From Candidatus Helarchaeota archaeon (GTDB lineage Archaea; Asgardarchaeota; Lokiarchaeia; Helarchaeales; HEL-GB-A), in NCBI GenBank assembly GCA_016840125.1, contig JAEOSY010000371.1, positions 1 to 8,440 on the forward strand: a DNA stretch of 8,440 bases, read 5' to 3'. The first letter of the stretch is position 1. Every line of letters begins with the position of its first letter. Positions 1 to 5,720 of the stretch are shown here, in pieces. The notes below the pieces were generated by a model that was not told where the DNA came from, searched no databases, and was given only the letters and a program-made list of their open reading frames with translations. The translations under genes were made by a program, and so were the position numbers.

Positions 1-498
1 ATGGGTATCTCCCGTGGTTCCATTTGGCGCCTGCTTCAGGCTGGGCGTAAAAAATTAATTGATGCAATTTTTGAGAAGCATGAAATCCGAATACCTTTCG
101 ATGCTTTGAAGAGTGGTGATGACCTTGAAGCCCTCATCACTTATATAAATAAAAAGGAGGCAGAAAATGTGAAAATAGGAATTGCAACAGAAGGCAATGG
201 TGTCGCACAGCACTTTGGACGGTGCCAGGCCTATACCATAGTTGAAATACAGGAGAATAAAGTTGTAGATCAAAAAATGGTCGAATCTCCTGGACATCAA
301 CCTGGGTTTTTACCTGGATGGCTCGCACAATTCGGTGTACAATGGGTCATATGTGGTGGTATGGGACCTCGAGCGCAACAATTATTCCAACAGAACCAAA
401 TAACTCCAATTACCGGCGTTATTGGAACCATCGAAGAAACGATCAACAAATTTTGTACAGGTGCCCTTGAAAGTGGCGAAAACGTTTGTGATCACTGA
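1..498 (+). CDS. DUF134 - NifX/NifB-type iron-molybdenum cofactor-binding domain fusion (5' partial)
   Basis: Residues 1-31 (GISRGSIWRLLQAGRKKL...EIRI) match the end of the DUF134 (UPF0251) helix-turn-helix domain. In that family this segment follows about 60 more residues, so the ATG at position 1 is probably an internal methionine and the gene starts before the window. Residues 57-165 form a dinitrogenase iron-molybdenum cofactor domain (NifX/NafY-like). They contain HFGRCQAYTIVE, the ESPGHQPGFLP segment, the glycine-rich VICGGMGPRAQQLF loop and the typical C-terminal NVCDH ending. Such proteins bind or carry Fe-S or Fe-Mo cluster precursors, or are uncharacterised relatives; the HTH part suggests a sensor or regulator. 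Fusion of these two domains is known. No nif genes are visible here, so a role in nitrogen fixation cannot be claimed. A strong internal ribosome binding site lies between the domains. Confidence 0.85.
   Translation: MGISRGSIWRLLQAGRKKLIDAIFEKHEIRIPFDALKSGDDLEALITYINKKEAENVKIGIATEGNGVAQHFGRCQAYTIVEIQENKVVDQKMVESPGHQPGFLPGWLAQFGVQWVICGGMGPRAQQLFQQNQITPITGVIGTIEETINKFCTGALESGENVCDH
153..171 (+). promoter_or_regulatory. Internal Shine-Dalgarno and GTG start inside the fusion gene
   Basis: AAGGAGG at 154-160 lies 8 nt before an in-frame GTG at 169-171 (codon 57). Translation from there would give VKIGIATEG..., exactly the expected N-terminus of a stand-alone NifX-type domain of about 109 residues. 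The match and spacing are as good as any start site in this window. It may allow a second, shorter product or may mark an ancestral gene junction; the KKEAEN linker it encodes is also plausible protein sequence. Confidence 0.5.
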
Positions 499-527
499 TT
501 CAATTGGTTGAATAACGAATTAAATCA

Positions 528-547
528 CCCTTTTTTTTTATTTTTTA
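528..547 (+). terminator. T-tract terminator after the DUF134/NifX gene
   Basis: About 30 nt after the TGA stop, CCC is followed by a run of ten T and, after one A, six more T. There is no strong hairpin. U-rich tracts on the non-template strand are the usual archaeal transcription terminators. Confidence 0.5.
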
Positions 548-557
548 GTTTTAAATT

Positions 558-641
558 TTATATTAACCATAACTTTATGTCCTCAAATACAGCGGCTCTT
601 ATACTCTCGTCCTCTTCCTTACAGAATTGTTAAATTAAAAA
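558..641 (-). pseudogene. Decayed coding fragment, copy 1 (C-terminal relict)
   Basis: Read on the minus strand, this stretch gives FCKEEDESIRAAVFEDIKLW followed by LI and a stop at 558-560. An in-frame stop lies shortly upstream of the F. The same stretch recurs as DNA and as protein at 4167-4290, where the translation contains LIKKFCNRRG and AVISKDIELRLYPSIY. The shared core is FC(K/N)xx...AVxxxDIxLxL. No start codon or ribosome binding site can be assigned. I do not recognise the parent family; two diverged, interrupted copies point to relicts of a repeated gene or element rather than a working gene. Confidence 0.45.
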
Positions 642-662
642 CACGATTTCCTTCAGTCTTTG

Positions 663-686
663 AATAATGATCGAGCGTTTATTATT
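663..686. promoter_or_regulatory. Palindromic operator-like dyad, copy 1
   Basis: AATAATGATCGAGCGTTTATTATT is an inverted repeat with the outer arms AATAAT/ATTATT and the core CG-AG-CG. The shape resembles dyads bound by dimeric helix-turn-helix repressors such as the TetR family. No such regulator is encoded in the window, so a regulatory role is inference. Confidence 0.35.
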
Positions 687-739
687 GAGTGAAAAAAAAA
701 GAGTTGAATTAAAGGTATAACCTATTTTTTGGAACGATT

Positions 740-763
740 AATAATGATCGAGCGTTCATTATT
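740..763. promoter_or_regulatory. Palindromic operator-like dyad, copy 2 (better symmetry)
   Basis: AATAATGA at 740-747 and TCATTATT at 756-763 are perfect 8-bp inverted arms around TCGAGCGT, itself symmetric at CG..CG. The single T-to-C difference from copy 1 improves the symmetry. The two dyads are spaced 77 bp apart. Confidence 0.4.
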
Positions 764-813
764 GAGTGAAAAAAAAGAGTTGAATTAAAGGTATAACCTA
801 TTTTTTGGAACGA

Positions 814-1137
814 TTACTTAAGCCGCGCTAAGCCTTTTTTCGTGATTCTGAAAACCCCTCTGGTGGGGCTTGTTAGCAATTGTTTTTTCTTTAGCCGGTA
901 CGCTATTCCCCGTATTCTGTTGGCAAGGACTGTTTCATGCCTACTGCTCAGCGGTAAACCCCGTTCTTCAGGTGTTATATTAAGAACTAACGCACTATAC
1001 TCTTGGAGGCATTCCAATGTATGCTCTTGCTTATCCTCACACCGCTTGAGAACAATCCACTCAAGGTAATCACTAAGAATTTGTTTAAATTCAGGTATTG
1101 ACCTTGGAGATCTATCTAAATTCATCTGATCTATCAA
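814..1137 (-). CDS. Stand-alone Mrr N-terminal-like winged-helix protein
   Basis: The 107-residue product has the pattern of the Mrr N-terminal (Mrr_N) winged-helix domain. It has an N-terminal helical part (FKQILSDYLEWIVLK), then GLPLSSRHETVLANRIRGIA (residues 60-79), then LKKKQLLTSPTRGVFRITKKG, the wing and strand typical of this domain. In modification-dependent restriction enzymes this domain recognises DNA and is followed by a PD-(D/E)xK Mrr nuclease. Here the protein stops at 814, and no nuclease domain follows on the minus strand. The start is TTG at 1137, with AGGTGA 4 nt upstream (1142-1147); an in-frame ATG at 1125 is the alternative. It is most likely a DNA-binding protein, either a stand-alone family member or a truncated restriction gene. 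Confidence 0.65.
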   Translation of the reverse strand: MIDQMNLDRSPRSIPEFKQILSDYLEWIVLKRCEDKQEHTLECLQEYSALVLNITPEERGLPLSSRHETVLANRIRGIAYRLKKKQLLTSPTRGVFRITKKGLARLK

Positions 1138-1147
1138 TTAATTCACC

Positions 1148-1593
1148 TAAGCAGATTTAATCTTTTAATTCAGAGGTGCACTGTAGCGCTCATTTAAAAA
1201 GTTGATGGATCCAAAGGTTTCCTATTGATTCCATTCATTACCTAGATTAATATCCTCGTAATAGTCACTACAGTCATTGCACAGGAGTCTTTTTAACCGC
1301 TTGTATCAGAGCGATCACGTTCTACGGCATTGGTAATTCACTTAGTCAGCTAATTTACCTTCATAACCATCCACTTTTCTTGTGCTTTGCTATTCGAGGT
1401 AAATTAGAAATCAATTGGCTTACCTAACCAGCTCTCTAAGCTCCTAGATTATGAAAACCATTCTCAAACATTATGGAGTGATTCACAAAAAGTCGACCTA
1501 ATCAAAAATAATAAAATATTTAAAAAAAATATATTAGACCTATTCTGAACCTCGAGCTAATTTAATCCCAAAAATTATTAAAAACATTAATAC
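1148..1593. other. Gene-free AT-rich stretch
   Basis: No supported gene is present. The minus strand between 1230 and 1440 gives short coding-like pieces in different frames (for example ITNAVERDRSDTSG and LLCNDCSDYYEDINLG with a CxxC). Each is cut by stops, with no start site and no family match I can name. Positions 1495-1590 are very AT-rich and featureless apart from A-runs. Confidence 0.5.
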
Positions 1594-1609
1594 TTCCTTA
1601 AAAAAGGAA
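1594..1609 (-). terminator. Short hairpin with T-run after the kelch gene
   Basis: TTCCTT AAAA AAGGAA is a perfect 6-bp stem with a 4-nt loop, 23 bp past the stop codon of the minus-strand surface-protein gene. On the transcript the loop and inner stem are a U-run, which fits a transcription end site or a 3'-end-stabilising hairpin. Confidence 0.4.
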
Positions 1610-1632
1610 ATATAGGGATCTATTCTCAAAAG

Positions 1633-3111
1633 TCAGGGCGTATATTTCCAAAGATCGTTGAGTTGGTCATAATTACTCGCATTGTCGTACCCATACCCGC
1701 CGAAGAGCCAGAGATTGCCGCTACTATCCATGGAAGAGTCGGTATACTCCCTTGCGCCGGGCACGTTCGCGGCATCCGCCACGCCCTTCATGCCGTAAAT
1801 CCCCTGTGCATTTGTAGTAAAATTGCCGGACACCCACGTCCAGGTCGAGTCGCTGACGTTGAACCTCCAGAGATCGTTCAGATCGCCACTAGAAACATTG
1901 TCGTACCCATCCCCGCCGAAGAGCCAGAAGTTGCCGCTCGCGTCCGTCCACGAAGCCGGGCCTTTCCTTGCCCCGGGCACGTTCGCGGCGTCCGCCACGC
2001 CCCTCATGCCGTAGGTTCCCGGGTTGTTGCGCGAGTAGTTCCCGGACACCCACGTCCAGGTCGAGTCGCTGACGTTGAACATCCAGAGATCGTTGAGAGA
2101 GCCCGTAGAACTCGTATTGTCGTATCCCTCGCCGCCGAAGAGCCAGAAGTTGTCGCTCGCGTCCGTCCAAGAAGCTAAATAAGCTCTTGCCCCGGGTACG
2201 TTCGCGGCGTCCGCCACGCCCTGCGTACCGTAAATCCCCATTGCATTTCGAGTACAATTGCCGGACACCCACGTCCAGGTCGAGGCGCTGACGTTGAACA
2301 TCCAGAGATCGTTCAACTGTCCCTCAGAAGATTCATTGTCTTCTCCCCATCCGCCGAAGATCCAGAAGTTGCCGCTCGCGTCCGTCCACGAAGTCGAATA
2401 AGACCTTCCCCCGGGCACGTTCGCGGCGTCCGCCACGCCCTGCGTGCCGTAAATCCCATTTAGATCCATAGTATAATTGCCGGACACCCACGTCCAGGTC
2501 GAGGCGCTGACGTTGAACCTCCAGAGATCGTTAAGATAGCCATCATAAGATTCATTGTCGTTTCCCCATCCGCCGAAGAGCCAGAAGTTGCCGCTCGCGT
2601 CCGTCCACGAAGCCGGGCCTTCCCTTGCCCCGGGCACGTTCGCCGCATCCGCCACGCCCTTCGTGCCGTAGGTTCCGTAGTTATCTACGGTAAAATTGCC
2701 GGACATCCATGTCCATGTATGCTTACCTGTTAGAAGAATCATGACTTCGTCATCAATATTTATGCCTTGGTAAGTAACCGTTATCTTGATGGGATAATAC
2801 CCGTTCGTTGGAAAATTATAGGTTTGAAATGTCAGATTCGTTCCCATGATTGATATGCGCGCATTCCAAGGAGCACTTGTATAATTCGTGGAAATGCTAA
2901 TTTGCGAATTGGGGAGGGTTGGGGTTATGTAGTCTGCGATGTCTATCGTTCGATTCCAGGCAGATTTACTCGCATCAATGGTCAAGTCCGGAATGGCGAC
3001 TGAAAAACTAGGCCCTTGCTGACTGGGAAGAAAGACCACTACGAGAATGACACTCGTGATGACGATCCCAGAGAGTCCAAGGGCTAAAATTTTTTTAGAT
3101 TTCGATTCCAT
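1633..3111 (-). CDS. Membrane-anchored kelch-repeat surface glycoprotein
   Basis: The predicted product has 492 residues. Residues 7-28 are one hydrophobic segment after a basic start (MESKSKK), acting as signal or N-terminal anchor. Residues about 36-130 look like an Ig/cadherin-like domain (IPDLTIDAS...ITVTYQG). Residues 132-492 are five kelch-type (galactose oxidase-like) repeats of 72-73 residues with TWTWVSGN, GVADAANVPGAR, SWTDASGNFWLFGG and LNDLW(R/M)FNVS. Such repeats form beta-propeller blades and usually bind ligands or partners outside the cell. About 17 N-X-S/T sequons occur, most at the same places in every repeat. I chose the ATG at 3111 because GAGGGA lies 9 nt upstream and it puts the hydrophobic segment at the N-terminus; a TTG at 3147 is possible. 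The repeat region is much richer in G+C than the anchor part and the flanks, suggesting acquired sequence. No catalytic residues were recognised. Confidence 0.85.
   Translation of the reverse strand: MESKSKKILALGLSGIVITSVILVVVFLPSQQGPSFSVAIPDLTIDASKSAWNRTIDIADYITPTLPNSQISISTNYTSAPWNARISIMGTNLTFQTYNFPTNGYYPIKITVTYQGINIDDEVMILLTGKHTWTWMSGNFTVDNYGTYGTKGVADAANVPGAREGPASWTDASGNFWLFGGWGNDNESYDGYLNDLWRFNVSASTWTWVSGNYTMDLNGIYGTQGVADAANVPGGRSYSTSWTDASGNFWIFGGWGEDNESSEGQLNDLWMFNVSASTWTWVSGNCTRNAMGIYGTQGVADAANVPGARAYLASWTDASDNFWLFGGEGYDNTSSTGSLNDLWMFNVSDSTWTWVSGNYSRNNPGTYGMRGVADAANVPGARKGPASWTDASGNFWLFGGDGYDNVSSGDLNDLWRFNVSDSTWTWVSGNFTTNAQGIYGMKGVADAANVPGAREYTDSSMDSSGNLWLFGGYGYDNASNYDQLNDLWKYTP
1636..2718 (-). 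repeat. Five tandem 219-bp repeats inside the kelch gene
   Basis: The motif CACCCACGTC (plus strand) recurs at 1831, 2047, 2266 and 2485, with a diverged copy at 2704, giving spacings of 216, 219, 219 and 219 bp. The inner copies share long stretches, while the copy nearest the anchor has drifted most at its start (ATCCATGTCCATGT). The array is GC-rich and highly recombinable, so copy number may vary between strains. Confidence 0.9.
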
Positions 3112-3119
3112 GTGAATCA

Positions 3120-3172
3120 TTCCCTCATTTACGATTATTTCATCCAATTATTCCCTTAAAAATATGAGGGAA
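3120..3172 (-). promoter_or_regulatory. 5' leader that may mask the kelch gene's ribosome binding site
   Basis: On the transcript, AUGAGGGAA (3128-3120), which contains the Shine-Dalgarno GAGGGA, is perfectly complementary over 9 bp to UUCCCUCAU (3172-3164) further upstream. The same upstream segment can instead pair with AGGGAA (3156-3151) as a 6-bp helix with a 10-nt loop, which would free the start site. A TATA box at 3204-3211 would place the transcript start near 3180, so both segments would be in the leader. This is compatible with translational control; no ligand is implied. Confidence 0.4.
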
Positions 3173-3203
3173 ATATGGTTAAAATATTAGTAGTTTAGAT
3201 TGA

Positions 3204-3211
3204 TATTTAAA
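3204..3211 (-). promoter_or_regulatory. TATA box for the kelch gene
   Basis: TTTAAATA on the minus strand matches the archaeal TATA consensus. It lies about 93 bp upstream of the chosen ATG, giving a leader of roughly 70 nt if transcription starts about 25 nt downstream of the box. Confidence 0.45.
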
Positions 3212-3223
3212 TTGAATATATAG

Positions 3224-3376
3224 CAATTTCATTCCATAGCAAGAAGATCCTACAACCTGCGTTTAGAAGCGATTTTGGAAGAACTTATTGAAGTGGGGAT
3301 TATCGAAGAAAATACCACTATTTCCAGTCATTCTATACGCAAATTCTTTTATAACCAATGGCTCCGAATCGGAGGC
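3224..3376 (+). pseudogene. Tyrosine recombinase fragment (HxxR box region)
   Basis: After an in-frame stop at 3221-3223, the frame reads RRSYNLRLEAILEELIEVG and then ISSHSIRKFFYNQWLRIGG. The motif HSIRKFF followed by a helix ending in a glycine fits box II (H-x-x-R) of tyrosine recombinases/integrases. The upstream catalytic arginine and the downstream catalytic tyrosine are both missing. The sequence is AT-rich up to about 3375 and then changes abruptly into GC-rich surface-protein sequence in the same frame. It is a relict of an integrase gene whose 3' end was replaced. Confidence 0.5.
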
Positions 3377-3925
3377 ACGAAGCTGTGGAACGTCACGTGG
3401 GGCGGCAATGCTTGGGATGCTGGCTACGGCATTGCGGTGGATGCCGGCGGCGGCGCCATCTACTGCACAGGGGCTGCTGCAAGTTTTGGGGCGGTTCTCC
3501 CTGATATCGCATTGCTCAAGTTCGGATATAAACCGCTGGATCCCCCGGAATTAGCCCCCATCACGCCCGATCCTGATGCTGATGGCATCATCGAGTTAAG
3601 CTGGAACGCCGTGACGGATGCGGAGATGTACTATATCTATAGAGACCTTTTAACTATTACCTCAGTAATGGGGCTAACGCCGAAATATGTCGTTACAGAA
3701 ACCACTTATAATGACACCCTCGCGACCAATGGAACCTATTACTACGTGATCGTGGCGGGAGCAGCCTTTGGAAATAGTTCGATTTCCAATTTTGAAAATA
3801 TTACGGTCGCCATTCCCCCAAAACCAGGCGGGATCCCAGGATTTGGACTCGTATATTTGGTAATTGGCTGGCTTGTTCTGATCTATATCGTTCAGCGGAG
3901 AAGCCTGCGGCGAACACCTTCTTAG
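3275..3925 (+). CDS. Chimeric ORF: recombinase remnant joined to SBBP/FN3 surface protein with C-terminal anchor
   Basis: The predicted product has 216 residues from a TTG. Residues 1-34 belong to the recombinase relict (H19, R22). Residues 36-84 form an SBBP-type beta-propeller repeat (WNVTWGGNAWDAGYGIAVD...DIALLKFG). Residues 89-182 form a fibronectin type III domain (PPELAPIT...ELSWNAVTDAEMYYIYR...GTYYYVIVA). Residues 185-208 (GGIPGFGLVYLVIGWLVLIY then RR) resemble archaeal C-terminal PGF-type membrane anchors. There is no signal peptide, so the protein as it stands should not be exported; the original gene probably had a signal and more SBBP repeats. No convincing ribosome binding site precedes the TTG. 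It is probably a broken gene rather than a working one, though it may be expressed. Confidence 0.55.
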   Translation: MEELIEVGIIEENTTISSHSIRKFFYNQWLRIGGTKLWNVTWGGNAWDAGYGIAVDAGGGAIYCTGAAASFGAVLPDIALLKFGYKPLDPPELAPITPDPDADGIIELSWNAVTDAEMYYIYRDLLTITSVMGLTPKYVVTETTYNDTLATNGTYYYVIVAGAAFGNSSISNFENITVAIPPKPGGIPGFGLVYLVIGWLVLIYIVQRRSLRRTPS

Positions 3926-3930
3926 CCACC

Positions 3931-3972
3931 TCTCTTTTTTTTTTCGTTTCCCTTTTTTTTTCTTTGTTTCTT
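3931..3972 (+). terminator. Multiple T-runs after the SBBP/FN3 ORF
   Basis: Runs of ten T (3935-3944) and eight T (3953-3960), with further T-rich sequence, begin ten bases after the stop codon. This is a typical archaeal U-rich termination zone and indicates that the ORF was once a proper gene 3' end. Confidence 0.6.
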
Positions 3973-4166
3973 TGAGGCGGATAATTTTACGTGGGGGCAA
4001 TCCGAAGTGCTATTTTATATTTGACAAATTTCTAATTTATTTTAACGTAAACGAATTTGTGTGAAAAAATAAAGCCAAAAAAAGTGTATTGGATTACGCT
4101 TATCCCCTACCATTTATGATAAAAAGAAAAGAATTTGGAGGTCATAGTGGTATTTGATTTAATTAT
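3973..4166. other. Gene-free AT-rich stretch with an aborted gene start
   Basis: ACAAATT (4024-4030) and AATTTGT (4054-4060) form a weak inverted repeat. A perfect GGAGGT at 4137-4142 precedes GTG at 4147, but the reading frame (VVFDLII) ends in TAG at 4168-4170. This may be the start of a gene whose body was lost, or chance. Nothing else is supported here. Confidence 0.35.
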
Positions 4167-4290
4167 TTAGAGAGTGAATGTATACCTTCGCGTTTTTTGA
4201 TAAATAGATGGGTATAATCGTAACTCTATGTCTTTTGATATAACAGCTCACACAATCCCCTCCTATTACAGAATTTTTTAATTAAGACTT
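4167..4290 (-). pseudogene. Decayed coding fragment, copy 2 (C-terminal relict)
   Basis: Minus-strand translation gives SLIKKFCNRRGLCE, then after a one-base frameshift AVISKDIELRLYPSIYQK and a short tail ending at the TAA at 4167-4169. It is homologous to the relict at 558-641 in DNA (for example TTACAGAATT and ATGTC blocks in both) and in protein (FC..., AV...DI.L.L). The frameshift corresponds to one missing base between the E and A codons. The family is unknown to me. The ordered coding character across the frameshift argues for a former protein-coding sequence. Confidence 0.5.
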
Positions 4291-4301
4291 CATAAATAAT
4301 T

Positions 4302-4357
4302 ATTTAAATCAAAATCAGGGATTTTATTAGCGGAGATCAAAAAAATACGTATATTTT
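4302..4357 (+). promoter_or_regulatory. Candidate promoter region of the alcohol/aldehyde operon
   Basis: ATTTAAAT (4302-4309) and TATATTTT (4350-4357) are both TATA-like. The first would give a leader of about 65 nt; the second would place the transcript start close to 4380, giving a short leader with the GGTGAG ribosome binding site at 4385-4390. The sequence alone does not decide between them. Confidence 0.3.
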
Positions 4358-4396
4358 AACAATTTACTTAGTATTCAAATGTTTGGTGAGAATTAA

Positions 4397-5698
4397 ATGT
4401 CTAAAGAAGAAATAAAAACAGCATGGTTTGAAGAACCAGGTCGAAAAGAAACCATGGGTATGATGAGCGGTAGAGCTATTCGAGGTATCTTGTGCAATGT
4501 AAATGGAAACACAGTTTTAGGTGGTAAAGTAGGTTTATTAATGGCATCCGTTCGGTTATCAATGCAACTCAAGGGTCTCGATAAAAATTTACTAATAATT
4601 ACCGATTCATTCACGGAAAAGTTTGCACCTCGGGTTGTTCGAGCTTTTAAAACTGCTGGGTTCACTTGTAAAGTCTGGAATGGAGTTCAACCTGAACTCC
4701 CCATTTCTACAATCGAAGAAGGGCGTCAAGTTTGTGAAGAATTTAAACCGACCGTACTTCTAGCAATCGGAGGTGGGAGCGTCATGGATACTGGGAAAGC
4801 GATATGGATTCAATATGAAAATCCTGACCTAGAAATTACCAAACTTGATCCTACAGTCTCAATTTTAGGATTACGTCAGAAAATAAAACGCTATATCGCA
4901 ATTCCTACAACCTCTGGAACGGGGTCAGAAGTAACAGGGGTCGCAGTAATAACTGATACCCGAAGAACCCCTGCCATGAAGATTCCGGTCGTAAGTTATG
5001 AAAGCGTTCCCGATATTGTCATTTTAGATACGGAGTTTGTGAAAGACATGCCGCCTTTCCTGACAATGGCAACTGGATTGGACGCTTTTGCACATGCAGT
5101 CGGTGCATATATTTGTAATTGGAGCATGCCCTTCACCGATGCAATGAATGAATTAGCTATAAAAGAAACTATAAACTACCTTGGTCGCGCCGTTAAATAT
5201 GGCGCAAAAGACTTGGAGGCAAGGGAGCATATGCAATGGGCTGCATATTATGCAGGACTAGGATTTGGAAATTCAATGGCAGGAATCGATCATGCATTGG
5301 GGCATAGTCTTGGAGCCGTTTTTCATGTTCACCATGGTCTTGCAGTTGGATTGTTCACTCCTCAATCAATTGCTTATCAAGCGAAAGTTACGGATAGATG
5401 GAAAAAAATGTGTCCGATATTTGGGATAGATCCGAAGAAAAAAGTACCTAGATCGAGCCTTCTGAATGAATTGCTTGATGCAGTAACAGGTTATATTAAA
5501 TCTGTCGGTGGAATAACCGCCGTAAAAGATTGTACAAATCCTGAAATAGATGAGGAGAGTTACAAGATAGAACTTGATACATTAACCGAATATGCTGTAA
5601 CAGACATTGATGCACTTGTTTCCACTCGTCCTGTCACTCATGGTGAATTTAAGAAAATGTATGAACTTGCCTGGGAGGGTAAAGAATTATTTTTCTAA
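4397..5698 (+). CDS. Iron-containing (group III) alcohol dehydrogenase
   Basis: The 433-residue enzyme should interconvert an alcohol and an aldehyde (or ketone) with NAD(P)H in the cytoplasm. The family's dinucleotide-binding motif GGGSVMD is at 125-131, and the conserved PTTSGTGSEVT is at 170-180. The four metal ligands are all present: D229 and H233 in GLDAFAHAVGAY, H299 in GIDHALGH and H313 in HHG; H303 is also kept. The spacing H299-H313 matches FucO-type enzymes. The protein is somewhat longer than the usual 380-400 residues, with an N-terminal extension of about 40. GGTGAG lies 6 nt before the ATG. The aldehyde oxidoreductase gene starts 22 bp after its stop, so the two are almost certainly co-transcribed. 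Substrate cannot be read from sequence; the partner enzyme suggests it handles the same aldehyde. Confidence 0.93.
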   Translation: MSKEEIKTAWFEEPGRKETMGMMSGRAIRGILCNVNGNTVLGGKVGLLMASVRLSMQLKGLDKNLLIITDSFTEKFAPRVVRAFKTAGFTCKVWNGVQPELPISTIEEGRQVCEEFKPTVLLAIGGGSVMDTGKAIWIQYENPDLEITKLDPTVSILGLRQKIKRYIAIPTTSGTGSEVTGVAVITDTRRTPAMKIPVVSYESVPDIVILDTEFVKDMPPFLTMATGLDAFAHAVGAYICNWSMPFTDAMNELAIKETINYLGRAVKYGAKDLEAREHMQWAAYYAGLGFGNSMAGIDHALGHSLGAVFHVHHGLAVGLFTPQSIAYQAKVTDRWKKMCPIFGIDPKKKVPRSSLLNELLDAVTGYIKSVGGITAVKDCTNPEIDEESYKIELDTLTEYAVTDIDALVSTRPVTHGEFKKMYELAWEGKELFF

Positions 5699-5720
5699 TT
5701 GAACCATCGGAGGATTAAAA

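Larger units (their letters stand above)
663..815. repeat. Two tandem direct repeats of 77 and 76 bp
   Basis: Unit 1 is 663-739 and unit 2 is 740-815. They differ by one base (T in unit 1, C in unit 2, inside GCGT(T/C)ATTATT) and by one A in an A-run of nine versus eight. Each unit contains a 24-bp dyad, an A-run, the small palindrome AGGTATAACCT and TTTTTTGGAACGATT. Unit 2 runs into the stop codon of the minus-strand gene at 814-816. Near identity implies a recent duplication or active homogenisation. On the minus strand the A-run becomes a T-run and could end transcription of that gene. Confidence 0.9.

Noticed and set aside
663..800. Tiny plus-strand frames in the tandem repeats (MIERLLLSEKKRVELKV)
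   Set aside because: Only 14-17 codons, no ribosome binding site, and the second repeat's A-run deletion changes the frame, so the peptide is not conserved between copies.
663..815. CRISPR array
   Set aside because: Only two adjacent direct repeats with no spacers between them; the kelch repeats are coding.
842..1069. Plus-strand open frame opposite the Mrr_N-like gene
   Set aside because: No ribosome binding site and no recognisable domain; the minus-strand frame has a clear domain match.
1230..1440. Minus-strand pieces resembling a decayed transposase (ITNAVERDRS) or zinc ribbon (CNDC)
   Set aside because: Pieces lie in different frames, broken by stops, and are too short for a family assignment. 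Nothing beyond chance could be supported.
1663..2178. Long plus-strand open frame opposite the kelch repeats
   Set aside because: It is the antisense of the GC-rich repeats; its periodic Ala/Pro/Arg-rich sequence simply mirrors the 219-bp repeats and has no ribosome binding site.
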